Assembly (NCBI RefSeq): GCF_028737325.1 | Contig: NZ_JAQZCH010000001.1 | Coordinates: 1,408,732-1,472,731, forward strand | Length of the DNA: 64,000 nt | Direction of reading: 5' to 3' | Origin: Microbacterium thalli | GTDB taxonomy: Bacteria > Actinomycetota > Actinomycetes > Actinomycetales > Microbacteriaceae | In this document: positions 53,020-61,788 of the stretch, piece by piece | Layout of the letters: each line of letters starts with the position of its first letter | Numbering within the stretch: the stretch's first letter is position 1 | Translations under genes and position numbers: made by a program | Notes under the pieces: generated by a model | Told to the model about the DNA's origin: nothing | Database searches by the model: none | Seen by the model: the letters and a program-made list of their open reading frames with translations, nothing else

Positions 53020-53051
53020 GGACTGACCGATACACAAAAGGGGTGTGAGAG

Positions 53052-53642
53052 ATGGGGCGAACGCAGGCATACGACCGCGCCGAGGTCGTCCGCGCAGCTC
53101 GGGGTGTCTTCTGGGAACAGGGGTTCGACGGCGCGCCGCTGCCGGAGCTCGAGCGCGTCACGGGGCTGAATCGGTCGAGCATCTACCACGCGTTCGGTTC
53201 GAAGCGGGGCCTGTTCGACGCTGCCGTTCAGAGCTACCTCGACGAGGTCGTGCGACCCCGGCTGGCGCCCCTGACCGGAGCGACCGTGGAGCCCGCGGCG
53301 ATCGAGGACTATCTCGTCGGGTTGCGCGCCGCGCTGGGACGATCGCGGTCGCTGCCCGGTTCGAGCGGTTGCCTGCTCGTGAATACGGCCGCGGCTCCGA
53401 TCGGGCGGGACGATGCGGTCGCCCAGGTGGTCGCCGACTACCGTGCCGAGTTGCGGGCTGCGTTCGGTCGGGGCGTCGCGGCGCGCCGACCCGATCTTCC
53501 TGCCGGCGAGAGCGCGACGCTCGCCGATGCGTGCACCGGTCTGGTCATCTCGGCGTTCGCTCTCGTCCGCGTCGACAGCGCCGGCGCCGTCGACGCCATC
53601 GGGACCGCTCTCGCGCTCGTATCGGGGGCGCCGCGGTCCTGA
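53052..53642 (+). CDS. TetR-family regulator of the DUF1304/reductase genes
   Basis: A 196-residue TetR regulator of the AcrR/NemR-like group. The helix-turn-helix occupies about residues 8-52 (RAEVVRAARGVFWEQG, then PLPELERVTGLNRSSIYHAFGSKRGLFDAA). The C-terminal domain contains SSGCLLVNTAAAP, with one Cys at the place where several thiol-sensing family members carry a reactive cysteine. Together with the divergent reductase this suggests response to electrophiles such as enones or quinones; this is inference. The operator lies between the divergent genes. ATG 53052 is chosen because of AAAAGGGG upstream. Confidence 0.88.
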   Translation: MGRTQAYDRAEVVRAARGVFWEQGFDGAPLPELERVTGLNRSSIYHAFGSKRGLFDAAVQSYLDEVVRPRLAPLTGATVEPAAIEDYLVGLRAALGRSRSLPGSSGCLLVNTAAAPIGRDDAVAQVVADYRAELRAAFGRGVAARRPDLPAGESATLADACTGLVISAFALVRVDSAGAVDAIGTALALVSGAPRS

Positions 53643-53738
53643 GGGCGCCGGTGCAGTCCGTGATGCGCGCTCTCGCGAGACGCTTTACGCCTCTTCCTTG
53701 ACTTCTGGCAAGCGTTCGCGGCGAGAAATCGCGACGCA

Positions 53739-53744
53739 TACCGT
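53739..53744 (+). promoter_or_regulatory. -10 box TACCGT, possible leaderless start of the SDR gene
   Basis: TACCGT is followed by seven bases and GTG 53752. A TTGACT at 53698-53703 lies too far upstream to be its -35 box. Confidence 0.35.
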
Positions 53745-53751
53745 GAGCCGC

Positions 53752-54651
53752 GTGCAGCAGAGCGATCAGTACGACTTCGACAACCCCGTGACCCGATACG
53801 AGCGGGTCGAGCCGCCCGTGCAGCACCAGCCCGAGCCCGGCGTGCAGGCCGACATGCAGCCCACCCCCGACCTCGGCGAAGAGACCTATCGCGGCTCCGG
53901 CCGCTTGTTCGGCCGGAAAGCCCTCATCACCGGCGGCGATTCCGGCATCGGCGGCGCGACGGCGATCGCGTTCGCGCGAGAGGGGGCCGACGTCGTCATC
54001 GTCCACCTGCCCGCCGAGCAGCTCGATGCCGATCGCATCCTCGGCCTCATCGCCGACGCCGGAGCGCGCGGGCACGCCATCGCGGCCGACATCTCCGACG
54101 CCGAGGCGTGCCGGTCGCTCGTCGCCGAGGCGGTCGAGTTCCTCGGTGGTATCGACATCCTCGTCAACAACGCGGGCAAGCAGGTCGCCGTCGAGCGGCT
54201 CGAAGACCTGACCGACGAGCAGTTCGCGGCGACCTTCCACACCAACGTGTTCGCCAACTTCTGGATCACCAAAGCCGCGCTGCCGCACCTGCCGGCGGGG
54301 GCGTCGATCATCAACACGGCGTCTCTCGAGGCGTACCAGCCCGCCCCCGACCGTCTCGACTACGCCGCGACGAAGGCCGCCGTCAACAACCTGTCGAAGG
54401 GTCTTGCCCAGCAGCTCGCGCCCCGCGGCATCCGAGTCAACGTCGTCGCCCCAGGCCCCGTGTGGTCTGCGCTGCAGGTCAGCCAGGGCGTGTCGGACGA
54501 GCAGATGCGCGCCTTCGATGATGAGAGCACCTATCAGCGCGCCGGGCAGCCGGCCGAGATCGCCCCGGCATTCGTCTTCCTGGCATCGGCGGAGTCGAGC
54601 TACGTCTCGGGCGAGACCCTCAACGTCAACGGGGGCATGGTCACTCCGTGA
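53752..54651 (+). CDS. SDR-family oxidoreductase, YdaD/GsiB-neighbour type
   Basis: A 299-residue short-chain dehydrogenase with an N-terminal tail of about 40 residues (QYDFDNPVTRYERVEPP...) before the Rossmann fold, as in the YdaD/YhxC and GspA39 group. Motifs: ITGGDSGIGGATA (cofactor), NNAGKQ, catalytic Ser in NTASLEAY, and Tyr/Lys in YAATKAA. It probably oxidises a sugar or polyol with NAD(P). Starts at GTG 53743 or 53752 differ by three residues; the latter fits the TACCGT box. It is first in an operon with a dehydrogenase subunit and a GMC enzyme, each overlapping by four bases. Confidence 0.9.
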   Translation: MQQSDQYDFDNPVTRYERVEPPVQHQPEPGVQADMQPTPDLGEETYRGSGRLFGRKALITGGDSGIGGATAIAFAREGADVVIVHLPAEQLDADRILGLIADAGARGHAIAADISDAEACRSLVAEAVEFLGGIDILVNNAGKQVAVERLEDLTDEQFAATFHTNVFANFWITKAALPHLPAGASIINTASLEAYQPAPDRLDYAATKAAVNNLSKGLAQQLAPRGIRVNVVAPGPVWSALQVSQGVSDEQMRAFDDESTYQRAGQPAEIAPAFVFLASAESSYVSGETLNVNGGMVTP

Positions 54652-55667
54652 GCCCCAGAACCTTCGCGGTCGTCTCGCTGCGCGGAGACGTACCGAGGCT
54701 CGACGACGCCCCCGGCCCTGCGGATCCCGCCGCACCAGACCCTGCCGGTCCGTTCCGCGTCGTCGTCGCTGGCTCGCCGACGGACGCCGACGAGGTCCTC
54801 TCCGCCATCGCCCAGGCCGAGATCTACACGCCCTGGATCCTCGTCGGTGACGCCGCGCAGCACGAGCTGATCGCGACGATCGCCGACTGCGTGCTCGACG
54901 GCGCGATCGGTGTGTTCGGGCTCGCCGGCGTCATCGTCGTGGACGGCTCGGTGCCTGGCGTCGTGCGTGAGCGCGAGGTGCCCGCAGACGCCACGGCCGC
55001 CGATGACCTCGCGGTCGCTGTCCGGCGCCTCGCGGGCCGCATCGCCGATCGTTCTCCGCGTGTGCCGGAGGCCTGGGCGCGGGTCATCGCCTCGTCGCGC
55101 ACCGATGTCGCGGTGCGCGCGACCTACGCTCGCCGCGCGCTCGCCGATGACCCGGAGTATGCGCCGCGATCGCTGTCGCCCGCGCAGCTGGCGCTGCTGC
55201 GGCAGGTGGCCCGTCGCGTCATGCCGCAGGGCGAGGGACCCGCGATGGACCTCGCCGCGCGCCTGGACCGGATGGTCGACGCGGGGGAGAGCGACGGGTG
55301 GCGCCCCACCGGCATGTCGACGGACGAAGAGGCCTACCGCGCCGGTCTCGACGCGCTCGCCGCGATCTGGAAGCGCGGGTCGGCCGCGCAGGACGAGGTC
55401 ATCCGCGAGGTCATCGCCGGGACGGCGGCCCCCAACTCCGCGCTCTCGCCCGGACAGCTGAGCCTGTGGTTCGAGGACGTCCGCAACGACCTCGTCCGCG
55501 CGTGGCTGTCGCACCCGGCATCCCTCGCACGGGTCGGGTATAGCGGCTTCGCCACCGGCGGCACCGGACCCGAGCCCGCGGGATACCTCGTGCTCGCGGC
55601 CGGACGGCGCGAGGAATGGGAACCCGCCGAGCTCGGCCGCCTCGAGGCAGAAGGAGACGCAGCATGA
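54648..55667 (+). CDS. Gluconate 2-dehydrogenase subunit 3-like protein with N-terminal extension
   Basis: A 339-residue protein. Residues about 170-300 (SPAQLALLRQVARRVMPQ...AAIWKRGSAAQDEVIREV...FEDVRNDLVRAWLSHP) match the gluconate 2-dehydrogenase subunit 3 family, small partners of GMC flavoproteins that help assembly or electron transfer. The first 150 residues (VVVAGSPTDADEVLSAIAQAEIYTPWILVG...) are unrelated and unrecognised. Normal subunit 3 proteins have a Tat signal and about 200-250 residues; here no signal peptide is seen, so the complex may stay in the cytoplasm. The GTG overlaps the SDR stop and the 3' end overlaps the GMC ATG. Confidence 0.75.
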   Translation: MSPRTFAVVSLRGDVPRLDDAPGPADPAAPDPAGPFRVVVAGSPTDADEVLSAIAQAEIYTPWILVGDAAQHELIATIADCVLDGAIGVFGLAGVIVVDGSVPGVVREREVPADATAADDLAVAVRRLAGRIADRSPRVPEAWARVIASSRTDVAVRATYARRALADDPEYAPRSLSPAQLALLRQVARRVMPQGEGPAMDLAARLDRMVDAGESDGWRPTGMSTDEEAYRAGLDALAAIWKRGSAAQDEVIREVIAGTAAPNSALSPGQLSLWFEDVRNDLVRAWLSHPASLARVGYSGFATGGTGPEPAGYLVLAAGRREEWEPAELGRLEAEGDAA

Positions 55668-57211
55668 ACCTCACCGGGATGCGCACCTACGACCTGGACG
55701 AGGTCGTGGATGTCGTCGTCGTGGGCACCGGCGCCGGGGGTGGCCCCCTGCTCAGCAGGCTCGCCGAGCGCGGCCTGCGCGTCGTCGCCCTCGAAGCGGG
55801 GCCGAACCTCGAGCTCGACCAGTTCACGCCGGACGAGCGCGAGGCGACCCGCATCAACTGGATGTCGGACCGCTTCAGCGGCGGCGACGCACCGACCGCA
55901 TTCGGCCCGAACAACAGCGGGTGGGGCGTCGGCGGCGGAACCCTGCACTGGGGAGCCTTCACGCCCCGCCCCGACCGCCGCGACCTGTCGCTGCGGACCG
56001 AGACCGGGCAGGGACGGGACTGGCCCGTCGACTACGACGAGCTCATCGGCTACGTCGCCGAGGTCGAGCGCGCCATCGGGGTGAGCGGTCCGACGCCGTA
56101 TCCGTGGGACCCTCAGCGCGAGTACCTCGACGGCCCGACGCGGCGGAACGCTCCCGCCGACCTGGTGCTGCAGGGCTGCGAGCGCCTCGGCATCAGGGCC
56201 ACCGACGCGCCCGCGGCGATCATCACCCAGGACCGCGACCAGCCGCACTACGGCCCGCGCAAGGCGAGCATCGACGTCGGCGGCATCCATCAGGGCGACC
56301 GGTTCGGCTACAAGGCGACCACTGCCATCACTTACCTGCCCGTCGCGGTCGCGCACGGGGCGGAGATCCGCCCCGACTCGATGGTGCACCGGATCGAACA
56401 GGATGCGGCCGGCGCAGTGACCGCGGTCATCTATTTGCACGAGGGCGTCGAGTACCGACAGCGCTGCGCCGCGCTCGTGCTCGCGGGCGGCGGGATCGAG
56501 ACGCCGCGGCTGCTGCTGAACACCGGGCTCGCCAATTCGAGCGGTCAGGTGGGCCGCAACTTCCTCGCCCACGGCGCCGTGCAGGTGTGGGGGCGGTTCG
56601 ACGAATCGGTCCGCGGATACCGCGGGTATCCGTCGGCGGCGATCACCGAGGACTTCGTGCGCCCCGAAGGCGTCGATTTCGCCGGGGGGTATCTCATCCA
56701 GAGCCTCGGGGTGATGCCGCTGACCTACGCCACCTCGCTCGTGCGCGGGGGCGGGCTGTGGGGCGCGGACCTCATGGCGGCGCTGGACGCCTGGCAGAAC
56801 TCCGCCGGCATCGGGATCAACGGCGAGTGCCTGCCGTCCGAGCGCAATCTGCTCGTGCTGTCGGACGACACCGACGAATGGGGCATCCGGCGCGCCGAGA
56901 TCAGTTTCTCGCCGGGCGAGAACGAGAAGGCCATCGATGCTCACGCGGTGGACGTCATGACCCGCATCCTCGAGGCGGCCGGTGCGCGCGAGACCCGGGT
57001 GCTCGCCCGCACCGCCCACACGATCGGCACGTGCCGCATGAGCACCGACCCCGATGACGGCGTCGTCGATCCCGAGGGACGGTCGCACGACATCCCGAAC
57101 ATGTGGATCTGCGACAACTCGACGTTCCCCAGCGCGCTGTCGGCCAACCCCGGCCTCACGCAGATGGCGATGTCGCTGCGGACGGCCGATCGGATGCTCG
57201 CATCACGATGA
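55664..57211 (+). CDS. GMC-family flavoprotein oxidoreductase
   Basis: A 515-residue FAD enzyme that oxidises a sugar, sugar acid or alcohol. The FAD motif is VVVVGTGAGGGPLLSRLAERG (about 12-32), with EAGP closing the second strand; GPNNSGWGVGGGTLHWGAF is the GMC signature, and the late TIGTCRMSTDPDDGVVDPEGR and NPGLTQMAMSL contain the catalytic His/Asn region. It is the large subunit expected with a subunit 3-like partner, but no cytochrome c subunit is encoded nearby, so the electron acceptor must differ. The ATG has AAGGAG upstream. Confidence 0.92.
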   Translation: MNLTGMRTYDLDEVVDVVVVGTGAGGGPLLSRLAERGLRVVALEAGPNLELDQFTPDEREATRINWMSDRFSGGDAPTAFGPNNSGWGVGGGTLHWGAFTPRPDRRDLSLRTETGQGRDWPVDYDELIGYVAEVERAIGVSGPTPYPWDPQREYLDGPTRRNAPADLVLQGCERLGIRATDAPAAIITQDRDQPHYGPRKASIDVGGIHQGDRFGYKATTAITYLPVAVAHGAEIRPDSMVHRIEQDAAGAVTAVIYLHEGVEYRQRCAALVLAGGGIETPRLLLNTGLANSSGQVGRNFLAHGAVQVWGRFDESVRGYRGYPSAAITEDFVRPEGVDFAGGYLIQSLGVMPLTYATSLVRGGGLWGADLMAALDAWQNSAGIGINGECLPSERNLLVLSDDTDEWGIRRAEISFSPGENEKAIDAHAVDVMTRILEAAGARETRVLARTAHTIGTCRMSTDPDDGVVDPEGRSHDIPNMWICDNSTFPSALSANPGLTQMAMSLRTADRMLASR

Positions 57212-57232
57212 TCGGCCGCCCGCAGCGCGGCA

Positions 57233-58750
57233 TCAGCGGCTGACCGCCTGACGCTCGCGCGTGCGCGCCACCACGCGGTTGCGCACGGAGAACACGAGCA
57301 CGATCGCGAGCAGCGCGTAGAGCACGATCGTGATCGGGCTCTGGACGAGCACCGAGAAGTCGCCGTTGGAGCTCATGGCCGCGTCGCGCAGGCTCGTCTC
57401 GGCGAGAGGCCCGAGCACCATGCCGATGATGAGCGGCGCCAGAGGGAAGTCCATCGCCCGCATGAGGAACCCGAGCAGCCCGATGCCCAACAGCATCAGC
57501 AGGTCGAACGTCGAGCCCGACGTGGCGTAGATACCCAGGGCGCAGAACACCGTGATGCCGGCGTAGAGGTACGGGCGCGGGATGAGGAGCAGCTTCGCCC
57601 ACAGCATCGCGAAGGGCAGGTTCAGGATGAGCAGCACGACCATCGCGATGAAGAAGCTCGCCAGCAGCGACCAGACGAGGTCGGGCGCGCGGTCGAACAG
57701 CAGCGGTCCGGGCTGCAGGCCGTACTGCCGGAAGGCGGCGAGCATGATGGCCGCCGTCGCCGAGATCGGCAGACCCAGCGCGAGCAGGGCTCCCATCGCC
57801 ATGCCCGTCGTGGAGTTTCCCGCCGCCTCGGGGGCGGCGAGACCGCGGATCGCACCGGTGCCGAAGCGGGGGTGCTTGCGCCGCGCGTCGAGGCGCTTCT
57901 CGAGTCCGTAGGCGAGGAAGGTCGGGATCTCCGAGCCACCCGCCGGCACGACGCCGAACGGGAGGCCGATGGCGGTGCCGCGGGCCCAGGCCGGAGCCGC
58001 CTCCTTCAGCTCCTGGCGCGAGAGCCAGGGGCGTCCGGTCGGCTTGATCAGCCCCTTGGTCGAGGTGTGGCGCTCGAGGCACGCGACGTAGATCACCTCG
58101 CCGAGGGCGAGGATCGCGACGGTGACGGTCACGAGCGAGATGCCGTCGAACAGGTTGGGGGAGTCCATCGTGAACCGCGGGGCGCCCGAGACGCCGTCGA
58201 TGCCGATCACCGCGATGCCGAGGCCGATGAACAGCGCCGTCAGACCCTTGACCACGTTGTCGGTGACGACCGACGAGGTCGCGGCGAAGGCGAACACGGC
58301 CAGGGCGAAGAACTCGGCCGGACCGAACCGGCTCGAGAAGTCCGCGAGGGCCGGGGCGAGGAACACCACGACCACCGATGCGACGAACCCGCCGATGAAG
58401 GCGCCGATCGCCGCGGTCGCGAGCGCCTGGGCGGCCCGCCCGTTGAGCGCCATCTTGTGTCCCTCGAACGTCGAGGCGATCGCCGACGCTTGACCGGGGG
58501 TGTTCATGAGGATGCCCATGGTCGAGTCGCCGAACAGACCGCCGAAGTAGACCCCCGCGAACATGATGAACGCGGCGGTCGGATCGAGCGAGAAGGTGAC
58601 AGGAAGCAGGAGCGCGACGGCCATCGACGAACCGAGGCCGGGGAGCACGCCGACGGCGGTTCCGAGGACGCACCCGATGAGCACCCACAGCAGGTTGGCG
58701 GGGGTGAGGGCGCCGGCGAAGCCTTCGCCGAGCAGCTGGAGGACGTCCAT
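57233..58750 (-). CDS. tctA: Tripartite tricarboxylate transporter, large permease (TctA)
   Basis: A 505-residue permease with about 12 membrane helices. The opening (FAGALTPANLLWVLIGCVLGTAVGVLPGLG) and GVYFGGLFGDSTMGILMNTPG are the TctA signatures, the latter followed by GQASAIASTFEGHKMA; a second copy of the G-x-x-P motif appears in GVVPAGGSEIPTFLAYGLE. It transports tricarboxylates such as citrate, or other carboxylates, with a cation gradient, and takes its substrate from TctC. ATG 58750 has GGAGG upstream. It is the last gene of tctCBA. Confidence 0.94.
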   Translation of the reverse strand: MDVLQLLGEGFAGALTPANLLWVLIGCVLGTAVGVLPGLGSSMAVALLLPVTFSLDPTAAFIMFAGVYFGGLFGDSTMGILMNTPGQASAIASTFEGHKMALNGRAAQALATAAIGAFIGGFVASVVVVFLAPALADFSSRFGPAEFFALAVFAFAATSSVVTDNVVKGLTALFIGLGIAVIGIDGVSGAPRFTMDSPNLFDGISLVTVTVAILALGEVIYVACLERHTSTKGLIKPTGRPWLSRQELKEAAPAWARGTAIGLPFGVVPAGGSEIPTFLAYGLEKRLDARRKHPRFGTGAIRGLAAPEAAGNSTTGMAMGALLALGLPISATAAIMLAAFRQYGLQPGPLLFDRAPDLVWSLLASFFIAMVVLLILNLPFAMLWAKLLLIPRPYLYAGITVFCALGIYATSGSTFDLLMLLGIGLLGFLMRAMDFPLAPLIIGMVLGPLAETSLRDAAMSSNGDFSVLVQSPITIVLYALLAIVLVFSVRNRVVARTRERQAVSR

Positions 58751-58752
58751 GG

Positions 58753-59331
58753 TCAGAAACCTCCGAGGATGCCGGACGGGAGCGGCATCCCGAGCAGCAT
58801 GTCGAAACCAATGTAGGCCAGTGAGCTCACCGTCAGCCCGACGACGAGGCTCGCCACGGGCTTGCGCGAGCCGAACCCGCGGGCGACGCACCAGAACAGC
58901 AGGCCGGCGGCGATGATCCAGCCGAGGATGTCGAGCAGGAAGGCGAACGCGAAGAACGACACCACGACCCACGCCAGCGATCGCACGTCGACGCGCACCG
59001 GACGCGGGGCGGCGTCATCGGCCGTGGCGGTCGCGCGGACAGGTGCGGTGGCGCGCTCGCGCATCTCTTTCACGGCCGAAACGACGAGCGCCGCGGCGAA
59101 GACGTACAGCCCCGCCGCGATGATCGCCGGGAAGAACTGCGGGCCGGGGAAGACGGTGCCGGCAGGCACCTTCATCGTGAGGATGCCCACGACCAGGTAG
59201 GTGGCGAACGCGGCCACGACGGCGGGCATGGTGAGGCCCTTGAGCAGTGCCGCGGCGCCCGGGCCGGAGACGAGCCGCAGCCGGTCTCCGACGACGGCCG
59301 AGGTGGCGGTCGGGTTGGCGGGGAACGTCAT
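58753..59331 (-). CDS. tctB: Tripartite tricarboxylate transporter, small permease (TctB)
   Basis: A 192-residue membrane protein with four hydrophobic segments (LLKGLTMPAVVAAFATYLVVGIL, FFPAIIAAGLYVFAAALVVSA, SLAWVVVSFFAFAFLLDILGW, ASLVVGLTVSSLAYIGFDMLLG) and the TctB-typical GPQFFPAIIA motif and a FGSRKP loop. It forms a complex with TctA. Its ATG overlaps the tctC stop by four bases, and tctA begins two bases after its stop, so the set is one operon. Confidence 0.88.
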   Translation of the reverse strand: MTFPANPTATSAVVGDRLRLVSGPGAAALLKGLTMPAVVAAFATYLVVGILTMKVPAGTVFPGPQFFPAIIAAGLYVFAAALVVSAVKEMRERATAPVRATATADDAAPRPVRVDVRSLAWVVVSFFAFAFLLDILGWIIAAGLLFWCVARGFGSRKPVASLVVGLTVSSLAYIGFDMLLGMPLPSGILGGF

Positions 59332-60350
59332 AGTCCCATCTCCTCGTACAGGTTGCGGATGCGCTGTTCCTCGTCCTTCAGGAACGTGTCGAGCTCGTCG
59401 CCCGTGATGACGCGTTCGGTCCAGCGGTAGCGTTCGATCGCGTCCTGCCACTCCGGCGTGGCCACGGAATCCAGGACGAGTTGCGTGAGCCCGTCGACGT
59501 CGTCGTCGCTGAGCCCGGCGGGCGCGGCCAGCATGCGCCAGTTCGACAGCGAGATGTCGTAGCCCTGCTCGGCCGCCGTCGGGATGTCGATGCCGTCGAT
59601 CGGCTCTTCGGCTACGAGGGCGAGCGCCCGCAGGCGCCCGGCTTCGATCTGATCGATGTTGTCGGGGTAGCCGCCGGTCGCCGCCTTCGCGGTGCCGTTC
59701 AGCAGCGCCTGGATGGCCTCGCCGCCGCCGTCGGACGAGATGTAGGTCGTGTCGACGGGGTCGATGCCGGCTGCCAGCGCGAGGTCGGTGACGACGAGCT
59801 GGTCGAACGAGCCGCCGCCGGTCCACGGGATCGACTTCGGGTCCTCGCGCCATGCCGCGACGAGGTCGTCGAGCGTCTCGTACGGTGAATCGGCCGGCAC
59901 GACGATGACGTCGTACTCCTCGACGATCACGGCGAGGGGCGTGACGTCGTCGAGGGTGGCCGCCGAGTCGAACTGGATCGTCGCGGCGAGCAGACCCGTG
60001 CCGCCGACGAGCATGTTGCCGGGGTGCCCGTCGAGCGCCGAGACGTTGCCGAGGGCGATCGTGCCGCCGGCGCCCGGCATGTTCACGACCTGCACGTTGT
60101 TCACGAGCCCGTTGGCCTTCTGCGCCTGCTGCAGCTCGCGGGCCACGCCGTCCCAGCCGCCGCCCGCGGCCGCCGGGGCGATGATCGTCATCGAGGCGTT
60201 GATCTCCTCGCCGGTCGCGGCGGACGAGATCGAGCCGAAGCTCGCCACACCGATCGCGGCTGCCGCGATCGCCCCGCCGATGACCCGCGCTGCGGTTCTG
60301 CGTCCGGTCGAGCCGGGACGCGCGTCTGTATCCGTCGCGTTCTGCGTCAT
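59328..60350 (-). CDS. tctC: Tripartite tricarboxylate transporter substrate-binding protein (TctC)
   Basis: A 340-residue exported binding protein. The N-terminus has an Arg pair and hydrophobic stretch (GRRTAARVIGGAIAAAAIGVASFG), with a signal-peptidase site likely near SSAATGE; there is no lipobox. The mature domain has MTIIAPAAAGGGWDGVARELQ (carboxylate-binding loop) and NMPGAGGTIALGNV, both TctC hallmarks, and GGYPDNIDQIEAGRLRALALV. ATG 60350 has GGAG upstream; GTG 60356 is less suitable. It is divergent from a CitA-type sensor kinase that probably controls it. Confidence 0.93.
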   Translation of the reverse strand: MTQNATDTDARPGSTGRRTAARVIGGAIAAAAIGVASFGSISSAATGEEINASMTIIAPAAAGGGWDGVARELQQAQKANGLVNNVQVVNMPGAGGTIALGNVSALDGHPGNMLVGGTGLLAATIQFDSAATLDDVTPLAVIVEEYDVIVVPADSPYETLDDLVAAWREDPKSIPWTGGGSFDQLVVTDLALAAGIDPVDTTYISSDGGGEAIQALLNGTAKAATGGYPDNIDQIEAGRLRALALVAEEPIDGIDIPTAAEQGYDISLSNWRMLAAPAGLSDDDVDGLTQLVLDSVATPEWQDAIERYRWTERVITGDELDTFLKDEEQRIRNLYEEMGL

Positions 60351-60364
60351 GATCACTCCATTCG

Positions 60365-60384
60365 CGCGGACGTCGTCGTCCGCG
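60365..60384. promoter_or_regulatory. Palindrome between tctC and the sensor kinase gene
   Basis: CGCGGACG and CGTCCGCG are perfect 8-base arms with a four-base spacer (TCGT). It lies 15 bases upstream of the tctC start. It could be the binding site of the CitB-type regulator; alternatively it is a hairpin in the tctC leader. Confidence 0.5.
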
Positions 60385-60393
60385 AGATCGAAT

Positions 60394-60399
60394 TAGGAT
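60394..60399 (+). promoter_or_regulatory. -10 box TAGGAT of the kinase-regulator operon
   Basis: TAGGAT could start transcription near 60407, about 90 bases before ATG 60499. Its -35 region would overlap the palindrome. Confidence 0.4.
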
Positions 60400-60498
60400 G
60401 GCACCTCATCGCACCGCCCCGACCGCCGAGGCGATTTGTTCTCATTGATGCGCACGAGGGATGCCGACGCGGCCGTTCTCCACGAGGAAGTGACCAGG

Positions 60499-61788
60499 AT
60501 GCCGATGACGATGAGACCCTCCGCGGTGCGCCTCGTCATGCTCGTCGTGCCGTCGCTGGTCACGATCGGCGCGCTGTCGGCGACGGCGGGCGTGGCGTTG
60601 GCGCTGCAGGAACGGACGATCCGCACCGCGACGACCGATCGGGTGCTCGAGGTCGCGTCGAGCCTCGCCGAGTTGCCCGAGGTCCGCGAAGCGGTGGCGG
60701 CGGCCCGGCCGGCGGGAACGCCCGACGACCTCACGGATGCCGCGGGCCTGGCCCCCGTGACGGCCGTGCTGCAACCCATCGCCGAGCTCGTGGGCGAGGC
60801 GGCGGGCGTCTACTACGTCGTCATCACCGATGACGAGGGCGTGCGCATCACGCATCCGCTCGCGTCGGAGCGCGGCGTGCAGGTCGAGACCGCCAACGCG
60901 TCGGTGCTCGCCGGCGAGACGTTCGTGGGAACCGAGGTCGGGGCGTCGGGGCCGTCGCTGCGCGCGAAGGTGCCGGTGCGCGATGCCTCGGGCGAACCGA
61001 TCGGCATGGTCGCCGTCGGCGTCCTCGAGTCGCAGATCGCGAGCGAGCTCGATGAGGCGCTCAGCGCGTTGCGCCCGTGGGCGATCGGCGCGCTCGTGAT
61101 CGCGACCCTCGCCGGCTCCGTGGTCACCGCCGTCGTCGAGCGACGTTTCCGCCGGCTGGATGTCATCGCCGCCGAGCACGCGCAGATGCGGCGGACCACC
61201 GCGGCACTGCGCGAGCAGTCGCACGAGTTCCGCACGCGCCTGCACGTCATCCACGGTCTCGTCTCGCGCGGACAGGGCCCGGAGGCGCTCGGCTACATCG
61301 AAGACATCGTGCCGGTGCGCCGCGCGGAGGGCGAGTTCGAGACATCGGGCGATGGGCGCGCCGACGACCGCCCGATCGCCGCGGCGACGATGCGGGCGGT
61401 GCAGGCCGAGCTGCTCGACCTCGGCGCCCAGGCACGGTTCGACCTGGACCTCGCCTCCGACCTCGACGAGGGACTCGTCTCGGTCGTGACGAACCTGTGC
61501 CGCAATGCTGCGGAAGCCGGTGCCACGGTTGTCTCGTGCGCGCTGCGCACCGAGGGTGAGCGCGTGATCGGCTCGGTCGAGGATGACGGTCCGGGCGTCG
61601 ACCCGAGCGTCGCGGGGCGCATCTTCACGCCGGGGTTCTCGTCCAAGCATGACGCCTCGGGGTTCGGACGCGGGCTCGGGCTCGACGTCGTCCGCCGGAT
61701 CGTCACCGCGCGGGGTGGCTCGATCGAGGTCGGTGCATCGACGCTCGGTGGAGCCCGGTTCACGTTCGATCTGGCGGTGGCCCGGTGA
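60499..61788 (+). CDS. CitA/DcuS-type sensor histidine kinase
   Basis: A 429-residue membrane sensor. Helix 1 lies at about 14-35, an exterior PASC/Cache-type domain spans about 40-180 (YYVVITDDEGVRITHPLASERG is the typical core), helix 2 is about 195-215, and the kinase core follows. The H-box is SHEFRTRLHVIHG with His242, and the ATP lid has NLCRNAAEA, DDGPGVD, and GRGLGLDVVRRIV. This H-box (HEF-x-N/T-K/R-L-H) marks the CitA/DcuS class, which senses di- or tricarboxylates such as citrate. ATG 60499 has GAGGAAG upstream; ATG 60448 is another option. It is paired with the regulator gene that overlaps it. Confidence 0.9.
   Translation: MPMTMRPSAVRLVMLVVPSLVTIGALSATAGVALALQERTIRTATTDRVLEVASSLAELPEVREAVAAARPAGTPDDLTDAAGLAPVTAVLQPIAELVGEAAGVYYVVITDDEGVRITHPLASERGVQVETANASVLAGETFVGTEVGASGPSLRAKVPVRDASGEPIGMVAVGVLESQIASELDEALSALRPWAIGALVIATLAGSVVTAVVERRFRRLDVIAAEHAQMRRTTAALREQSHEFRTRLHVIHGLVSRGQGPEALGYIEDIVPVRRAEGEFETSGDGRADDRPIAAATMRAVQAELLDLGAQARFDLDLASDLDEGLVSVVTNLCRNAAEAGATVVSCALRTEGERVIGSVEDDGPGVDPSVAGRIFTPGFSSKHDASGFGRGLGLDVVRRIVTARGGSIEVGASTLGGARFTFDLAVAR

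Larger units (their letters stand above)
52995..53034. promoter_or_regulatory. TetR operator candidate between DUF1304 and TetR genes
   Basis: TGTACTGGTCGGT (52995-53007) and ACTGACCGATACA (53022-53034) form 13-base arms that match at 10 of 13 positions, with a 14-base spacer. The spacer contains the overlapping -10 boxes for both directions. The GGTCGGT / ACTGACC half-sites resemble operators of AcrR/NemR-type regulators. Confidence 0.7.
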
